64,000 bases of DNA from Nyssa sinensis (lineage: Eukaryota > Streptophyta > Magnoliopsida > Cornales > Nyssaceae), in contig CM018050.1 in assembly GCA_008638375.1 (NCBI GenBank), forward strand, positions 26,727,097-26,791,096. The letters run 5' to 3'. Below are positions 57,800 to 64,000 of the stretch, in pieces. A model generated the notes under the pieces. That model did not search any database. It saw nothing but the letters and a program-made list of their open reading frames with translations, and was not told the origin of the DNA. The translations under genes were made by a program, and so were the position numbers. Every line of letters starts with the position of its first letter. Position 1 is the stretch's first letter.

Positions 57800-59107
57800 C
57801 TAGGAGCATAATAGTAATTTTACATGTTCGTGAAGGACCAACCCCGTGTCCCTCTTTCGTTGATCTAATATCATATTTGAATTCCTCGCATCCAAAAACA
57901 TTGGACAGCTATTAGAGTGATGTCCAAGTTTACTACAATGATAGCACTTGCTAGGTGTAGGCTTGGCATAGGAATTTGTATTCGTAGTGGGTACTAGCTT
58001 CTTTAAAGGGCCTCTACTGTTACTTCCCTTTGCATAACTTGTGCCTTGTGGTTTGATCTGAACAGGTTGAACAAGAGACTGAACTGTTGTTGTTTGAGTG
58101 CCTTTTCCTTTATCACTCCCTGCATACGAGGATTTGGAAAAATTCCTACGAAAGGGTACTGCACTAGAACTTCCAGCCCTTCTCTCATTTTCCAACAATT
58201 CTGCCTTCAGCGCCATGTTATAAGCCTTATCAACCGTCCACAAAACCTATAATCCAATTTTTTCACGAATTGAGGGCCTAAGTCTGCTCAAATACCATGC
58301 TACCTTCCGCCCTTCTCTTTCAGCTAGATTATTACAAACAGACAATCGGTTAAAGTCTGTTATATAATCGAAAACTGATTGGCTGCCTTGGGTGCAATTC
58401 TAGTATACCTGAAACCTTCCCATCTATACTGCTCATAATCTAGAGGGAGAAACCTTCCATCATGTACTGTTTCATCTTCCTCCAAACTTGAACTGGTTGT
58501 TTACTTTGTCGCTGTCAATTTTGCTGCAATTGGTCCCACCAAATTGCTACTCCACCTATCAGTTTAAATGCGACAAGCTTGACAATCTTGTCGTTAGGAA
58601 CCTCCAACCTGTTTAGAAATCAGTTAGACTTAGAAATCCAATCTATGAAATCTTCAATTTTAAAATTTTCATTAAAGGTAGCTATGTCAACCTTCATCCG
58701 ATAATCCTCAAAATCTCGATTTCGTCTAACAGGCCTACGAACCTCATAGTTCTCCTCATCATCTGAACTTGATTCATCTTCATAGGCAGACTGCCTTTGA
58801 GGACACTGACCTGGTATAGTCCTGCCTTTAGGATGGCCTCGAGCAAATCCTCCAGCGCAATTCCTATCGATTGAAGGGTCTCTAAAGGCATTAAATTGAG
58901 CCGCGTGAGCATCTGTTGCATAGCACGGAGCTGATCATTAATCTGTGCTAACTGTTGCCCATGGTCGCTAATTGCCGCCCATAAATCCTCCATCCCACGA
59001 TGAACGTCAATGAGATTTGGGATCTCGACTCGGTCATTTGCCTTTGAGTTAGGCAAATCCTCCCTCTGATACCAACTAACGCAGTGTGGAACGTGAAAGA
59101 GAATCAA
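57800..59107 (-). pseudogene. Ty3/gypsy-type gag with zinc knuckle, truncated
   Basis: From the primer site the minus strand encodes a gag N-terminus (IPNLIDVHRGMEDLWAAISD, QINDQLRAMQQML; ORF 59107-58694). The capsid domain follows, broken by stops (WWDQLQQN near 58541-58519, PLDYEQYRWEGFRY near 58440). Then comes 58243-57800 with MWTVDKAYNMALKAELLE and an intact CX2CX4HX4C knuckle (CYHCSKLGHHSNSC). No protease, RT or integrase follows, so the element is internally deleted or non-autonomous. Gag would assemble the particle; here it is interrupted. Confidence 0.75.
59062..59076 (-). other. Primer-binding site (initiator tRNA-Met type)
   Basis: Minus strand TTGGTATCAGAGGGA upstream of the gag. 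It begins nine bases after the probable LTR end CCACA (59085 as written). Confidence 0.75.
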
Positions 59108-59520
59108 ACACGTTTAATTCCTTATAGAACAAGTAACAAAGGAGACTCCTCACCCAAAGAGAACAAATTTCAAATTTCTAAACATAAATATATTATCGAT
59201 AATCTGATAAATAAAGACTGAATTACATCATATATATATATATATACAGGCTAAAACTACTACTAATCTGAATATGAATCTACTAATTCTTATACTAGTC
59301 ATATTACAATTAAAAAATTATAATAATTTCGAAAAAGAGAAAAAATTTGAAATTAATAAAAATTTGGACTTTTTAGAAAACTAGAAGTCTTATCATACTA
59401 AGAAATTATAGGCGCAAGTAGAAGTTAATTCGGACTTTCCTAAATAAAATAATTGCAAAATTAAAAATTACTATAAATGGCAAAAAAAGTTAAATTGGAG
59501 GCCTAAACAAAGCTGTTTGA
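59085..59520 (-). mobile_element. Probable 5' LTR of the gag-bearing element (outer end unresolved)
   Basis: It begins TGTGGAACGTGAAAG as written (so ends CCACA on the minus strand) next to the primer site. It includes a (TA)n tract at 59230-59247. The outer end near 59500 is a guess. Confidence 0.45.
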
Positions 59521-59853
59521 TCCCGTGGCAACTTCAGTCATGGCAAAGCCATGTGTATTGATCGTGTCGCCGTTTTGGAGTTAAGATAGGGTCTCCGTTC
59601 TAAAAAACGTGACTGACCAACTTTGTATCTACGTCTATCAGTACTTTTTCTTGGAATGGAACTTGAAACATTCCCATTGTTTGTCAAAGGCTTCCACTAC
59701 ATCATTACCAATATAATTATAGGGACTACTTGCACAATTCACTTTCTTAATGAAATAACAAAAATTTCATTTAAGAACTTAAATTTTCATAAGGGCAATT
59801 TTGAAATTTCATCTATAACTATGAAGTGTAAGTGATTATATTGAGTCATCCCG
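59521..59853. other. Spacer before the CACTA end
   Basis: No gene. A 70-residue ORF here has no family resemblance. Confidence 0.4.
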
Positions 59854-59869
59854 CACTACAAGAAAGTAG

Positions 59870-60420
59870 GTTATTTCCGATGCATATTAGGCGTCGGTTA
59901 TAATTTCGCTGGTAACGTTAAGTATTTACGATGGAAAGAAATTAAATGTCGAAAATGAGGAGGAAGAACGACGGAATCTTTTCCGACGCCATTTCTAGTC
60001 GGTAATGATTGACTATTTCCGACCACAATACTTGGCGTCGGAAATAAGTAACTACTTCCGACCAAAATACATGGGCTCGGAAATAAATAACTATTTCCAA
60101 CCAAAATACTTGGGGTCAGAAATAATTTCAGTACATATCAGTCAGAAATATGATAAATGATATTTTCCGACGTTAGTAGGTGTCGGAAATAATTAACTAT
60201 TGCTGACGAGGATTGTATATGTCGGAAATAAGTAACTAAAATCGACCATTTGTTGAGTCGGAAATACTTAAGTATTTTTCCGACGTATATCTACGTCGAA
60301 AATAATTACTAATATCTACGCAATGGTTGAGAGTCGAAAATATTTAAGTAAAAGCGATGAGCGTGTGTGTCGAAAATAATTAAATATCAGTTTTGACGTA
60401 TAGATTAGTTGAAAATAAGC
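59870..60420. repeat. CACTA subterminal repeats
   Basis: At least a dozen copies of a motif like TTTCCGACG or its inverse GTCGGAAATAA, in alternating direction, about 25-50 bp apart. In CACTA elements such motifs bind the element-encoded DNA-binding protein. Confidence 0.85.
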
Positions 60421-60604
60421 TTTTATGCTAAAAAATTCGCGCCTCGACTATCTAGCCCACTCGAAACCTCGCGCCACTCTCTCTCTGTCTCTCGCCGATC
60501 TCTCTGGTCTGTCTCGCCTCTCTCTGTCTCTCGCCGCCTTGTGATCTCTTGCCTCTCAAGCTCTCTTCCTCCCTGTCGATCTGTGTACCGGCGTCTCACG
60601 TGCA

Positions 60605-60730
60605 GATCTCTCTAATTTGTCTCACCTCTCTCTGTCTCGCCTCTGAAGCTCTCTGTTGGGGAGAGGTGATCTCTCTGATCTGTCTCACCTCTCTCTGTCT
60701 CGCCTCTGAAGCTCTTTGTTGGGAAGAGGT
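60605..60730 (+). repeat. 63-bp tandem repeat, two units
   Basis: Units start at 60605 and 60668 (GATCTCTCTRATYTGTCTCACC...TGTTGGGRAGAGGT). The 63-bp length is 21 codons, so both units stay in one frame of the 60549-60923 ORF, but that ORF looks like a chance frame through CT-rich leader sequence. Confidence 0.8.
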
Positions 60731-60923
60731 TGAAAGCTTTATCAATCTCTACGGAAAAACACTACCAGGCGCTACTGCGGTGGCTCTCTGCGCTAATAAT
60801 GGATATATCATCTGCGCCAAAAGAAATCAAGGGTACCGTTATTCGATCCGTTCTTGGAAACTGCCTTTTTTTTGGTTACCAGATTATTTTGGTTTGAATG
60901 TTTTCGATTTTTTTTTATATTAG

Positions 60924-63120
60924 TAGACTTCTATAGTATATAGATTCCATATATGATGTCCATTGTGTCAGTCCTCAATTGATTTGGGAAGCAGCTTCTA
61001 TGTGCATAGAGTTCCTTTTGCCACTTTATACTGTTGGTATCCCTAATATATCTTTCTATGAAAAGAAGAAAAATATTATGTATAACAGAATGTTTAAATA
61101 ATTTTTTCCATCCCTAATGGTTTCACATATATTTAAATAATTTTTGGTTATATTATAGCTTTTACAACTCAAAATATTTTATATCTCATCTAATTTTTCA
61201 AAAAAAAAAAGAAAAATCAAAATAAAGAAAATCTGTTATCTCTTTTGCAGTGTGAAATTGTAATTGTTTACTTCCTACTCCCAAAACATGAAATTGCCTG
61301 TAAAATCCCCTTCTTTTTTCTTCTTCGTTCTCCCTACTTTTATAATGTGTTTGGTTGAGTAAGAGGGAGAAGAAATAACATATATTATATGTGTGTGTTT
61401 TTACTTATTTATTTTTTTAGTATCTCATTTTCTAGGTCATGGGAAGAAATGATATTTCTATTTTTTGTGGAAATAGTCATTCTTGTTAATAGAATGAACT
61501 TGAAAATGACCTTTCCATTCTTGAGTCATTCTACTTACCAAACATGCCCTTAAAAGAATAACATTAATTAGAAGAAAAAACAAGTGTTCTTCTCTTTTTC
61601 TTATTTAAATAACCAGAGAAGAAACAGATAGTAGAATTAAATTTGAATATATATATGTTGGTCATGATTGATGAAATTAAAAAGAGCAGTGTTTCAAAAT
61701 TTATCTTAAATGAGGTGCGGACATTACATTGGTTGCATGTTGACAATGTAAACTTGATGAAACTGTTGATGATGCTTTATGATATGCAGTCATTATATGT
61801 TCATAGTTAGTTGGATTACTGTAAGTCTAACCAAATCTGTTGAAAACACTGGTATCTATCACTGATAAGTCAGTTGCATTTGTCAAGCAATGTTAGGTGT
61901 CATATTGATATCTAAAATTGCTATTATTTGTTAATAGGCTCTTATCTGATTTCTCTTGCTTTTGGTGACGACAAGTGATGCTTGAAATGGATGCAATTTG
62001 GTCCGTCCATGGTAGAATAAAGAGTGGGGTTGGTTATTAAGTGGTGGATATCTAATTTTATCTAGTTTCCTGCTGTCATTTGTTGGAAAAAAATGTTTTC
62101 TCTTGCTGCATTATCTAAACCCCACTCAAACTTCATAGCCTTTGTAATGGAGAGAACGGGAAAAAAATAAATACAAAAACTACTAACAATAAAGTTTTTC
62201 TAGTCCCCTGATGTTTCAGATAGCAATCATCCAACCTAAAGGCAAATCAGAAAATAGAACCAATTCCTTATTGATCCATATCTAACACTAGAATAAGACC
62301 ATCAAACAAAGAGGCAATCGAGGCAGAACCAGTAAACAAAAGTAGACTACAGATCTTAATTAATTCTTAAAAGTAAGCTCCCAAACAATATGTTGCCAGA
62401 ATTTAATGTAACATTCTAAGCTGACACTGTAGACAGTACAAGAAATACCAAAGTTGGAAATGATTCTCGCATTAGAACTATCATCTGTAGTTAAACATTT
62501 GTCTGGGCCTCTGTGTCCTTTTAGCACCACCATACAAGAATAAATCTTTCAAAGTCCCCTCTAAATCCTAGCCAGTTTGTCGGATATAGTAGTAGAAAAT
62601 AAAATAAAATAAAAATCGAAATAAGACTACTAATATAATTGAATTTTTTTGGAGTGTTTAAGGTGTCTTCTTTGTGAAATTACACTTTTATGAATTTTAA
62701 ATTTTTAATTAGATTAGATTATATTATAACACCTAGAATTTAGGGCTATTTTATTAGTGGAGCCTAAAGCATTGTCTTTTTGGCTCAATGAGGGAACTGA
62801 CGATAAAAAGGCAGGAGAAGTGGTGAGACTAAAAGACGAAACCTGACCTTCTACGCATACATCTAAAAATGCAGCATACTCCAAAACTGATTGTTGTGCA
62901 AGATAAGTACTAGTCGGTGGATCGAAATGATATTGGATCTCTCATTTAAACTTATATTTATCAAATAAGGAAATTACTTGAAATGTAAGTCATTTTTATT
63001 ATTTTTGACACACAAGTCCAATGGTAAAGTGGTATGGCAGGAAAAACTCTGTAATTATTTAAATTAAATTTTGACATGTGCCGTATATTTTAAATGAGAG
63101 TATTATCATGACATTATTTA
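60924..63120. other. CACTA interior without recognisable coding sequence
   Basis: AT-rich, no ORF above background in either strand. The expected transposase exons are not visible here. A poly-purine/poly-pyrimidine alternation and AT tracts only. Confidence 0.4.
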
Positions 63121-63405
63121 TACAACATAGTTGAAATTGAGGATTTGCAACGTCATCGATCTTTTGAAGGTATTGATAATGAAAATGATGGCAGTGCGAT
63201 CGGATCATTATCTCGGATTAGGACTGACATTGAAGCTTTTCAAGTTGACACTTTACAAGTTGTCATCAATGTGGAGTCAAATCAGACAGATGCTACTTTC
63301 ATCAATGATGATACAAGTGATGAAGATGACGATACATTGATAGATTATTGTAATGATGAAGAAGATCAGTTGTCAACTCATGATGATACTGATATAGATG
63401 AGTGA
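63121..63405 (+). pseudogene. Acidic C-terminal exon, probably from the CACTA element
   Basis: The frame is open from about 63121 and reads VEIEDLQRHRSFEGI, TLQVVINVESNQTD and then a very acidic tail (DDTSDEDDDTLIDYCNDEED) ending TDIDE and TGA at 63403-63405. CACTA-encoded proteins often end in such acidic tails, and its place inside the element supports this. No catalytic motif is included. It could be a remnant of a larger transposase-associated protein; the upstream part is missing. Confidence 0.4.
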
Positions 63406-63833
63406 TGGAGAGAAAGTGAAATGTAAAAACACTAATTTTGGAATGTAAATATATTGCAGCTCCATATGTTTTTCATGATTCTCTCCCTAATTTTATTCTC
63501 TCTCAAATACTTTCTCTCTATAAAATTCCTCTTCTCCCTTCCTAAACCAAAGGCTACTTCAGTGTTAAACTGTGACTAAAAGGACAAGTTTGTGGGTGAC
63601 ATGAATGTGATATTTAGCTAACTATTATATTGCAACAGTCAGTATTTGCCCCCATAGTAGACTGTTAGTATCAATCCATTTAATAATTCCTAAACTGTTG
63701 GTTTCTTCCTCTGCTGTCTCTTTGTTGTTTTAGCTATTTGAATAGAGAGCAACTTTATTGTTTGAATAGAGAGGCATTGAATTTTGACATGTAACTCAAA
63801 ATTTTATTAATGGGGCAGCATTCCTTATTGGCA

Positions 63834-63902
63834 TGGCCTCAACACAAGGTGATGGTGCTTCCTCGAACTCAATGGCTGCCACATCAAGTTCTCAAAATCA
63901 GG
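63834..63902 (+). CDS. First exon of a second CACTA ORF (partial, edge of window)
   Basis: ATG 63834 opens MASTQGDGASSNSMAATSSS, then QNQ and a donor-like CAGG|GTAATA at about 63902. An acceptor-like TTTTTCTTGTACAG ends at 63993, and the next exon leaves the window. A Ser/Ala-rich start at this place fits the second, DNA-binding (TNPA or Ptta type) protein of CACTA elements, but no domain is visible yet. Confidence 0.35.
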
Positions 63903-64000
63903 GTAATATTCGAGTTAAGTTTGATTAATATTTTTTACTTTCTATATATTTTACACTTTCTACTTATGATTATATTTCATTTTTCTTGTACAGGTTCTAC

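Larger units (their letters stand above)
59854..64000 (+). mobile_element. CACTA (En/Spm) transposon, left end and interior, runs off the window
   Basis: The left terminus is CACTACAAGAAAGTAGG, a standard CACTA terminal inverted repeat, preceded by CCG (possible 3-bp target duplication). It is followed by some 500 bp of subterminal repeats (TTTCCGACG / CGTCGGAAATAA in both orientations). Downstream lie a leader with a 63-bp repeat, an acidic exon (63121-63405) and the start of a further ORF (63834). No TTTCTTGTAGTG right end is present, so the element probably continues past 64000. The large transposase (TNP2-type) core was not found, so the copy is likely defective. Confidence 0.75.

Noticed and set aside
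1..64000. CRISPR array, bacterial operons or riboswitches
   Set aside because: Content is plainly eukaryotic (plant LTR elements, introns, NLR); the tandem repeats lack the repeat-spacer pattern.

Overview
This window is nuclear DNA of a flowering plant, most likely a eudicot. The evidence is a CC-NB-ARC-LRR resistance-type gene with plant introns, Ty1/copia and Ty3/gypsy (Tat-type) retrotransposons, a CACTA end, hAT-like and foldback elements, and AT-rich spacers with many (TA)n and (TAA)n tracts. The species cannot be fixed from the sequence. Well over half of the 64 kb is transposable-element DNA, much of it nested. Only one host gene is clear.

Layout. 1-2516: end of a long solo LTR, family TGTCACGCCCC (called family S here), minus strand. 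2517-15454: a decayed Tat-type Ty3/gypsy element on the minus strand with gag, protease, RT, a second RNase H, integrase, an 85-bp tandem repeat in its 3' region and a spliced antisense ORF; solo LTR copy 2 (5837-8782) sits inside its tandem repeat. 15455-22684: mostly non-coding, with a 467-bp foldback element, minisatellites and the first trace of a repeated low-copy unit. 22685-25701: solo LTR copy 4. 25855-44439: a tandemly duplicated low-copy unit interrupted by a Ty1/copia element (27143-38228). Another long LTR-like element (from 29486) lies inside the copia element, solo LTR copy 3 (32853-35894) lies inside that, and solo LTR copy 5 (39489-42429) interrupts the next unit. 44440-47227: a second, truncated Tat element on the plus strand. 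47443-48530: a non-autonomous hAT-like element. 49292-51923: the NLR gene. 54430-59500: decayed LTR-element pieces, including a gypsy gag. 59854 to the right edge: a CACTA element with dense subterminal repeats.

How it works together. The NLR (coiled coil, NB-ARC with all major motifs, LRR) has the layout of an intracellular immune receptor. An in-frame TGA in the LRR cuts it at 690 codons, while the same frame runs on through 71 further LRR codons and two small downstream exons. It is either a recent pseudogene or a truncated receptor. The retroelement genes all carry stops, frameshifts or deletions, so none looks autonomous.

Most notable structures: five copies of one approximately 3-kb LTR family, four of them complete with perfect 5-bp target duplications and no internal domain; LTR-internal hairpin, tRNA-like and palindromic modules shared between copies and with a second LTR family; the antisense spliced ORF plus satellite-like repeat of the Tat element; an internal filled-site/empty-site comparison dating solo LTR copy 5 after a tandem duplication; and a 50-bp sequence shared by the NLR upstream region and the flank of the Tat element.
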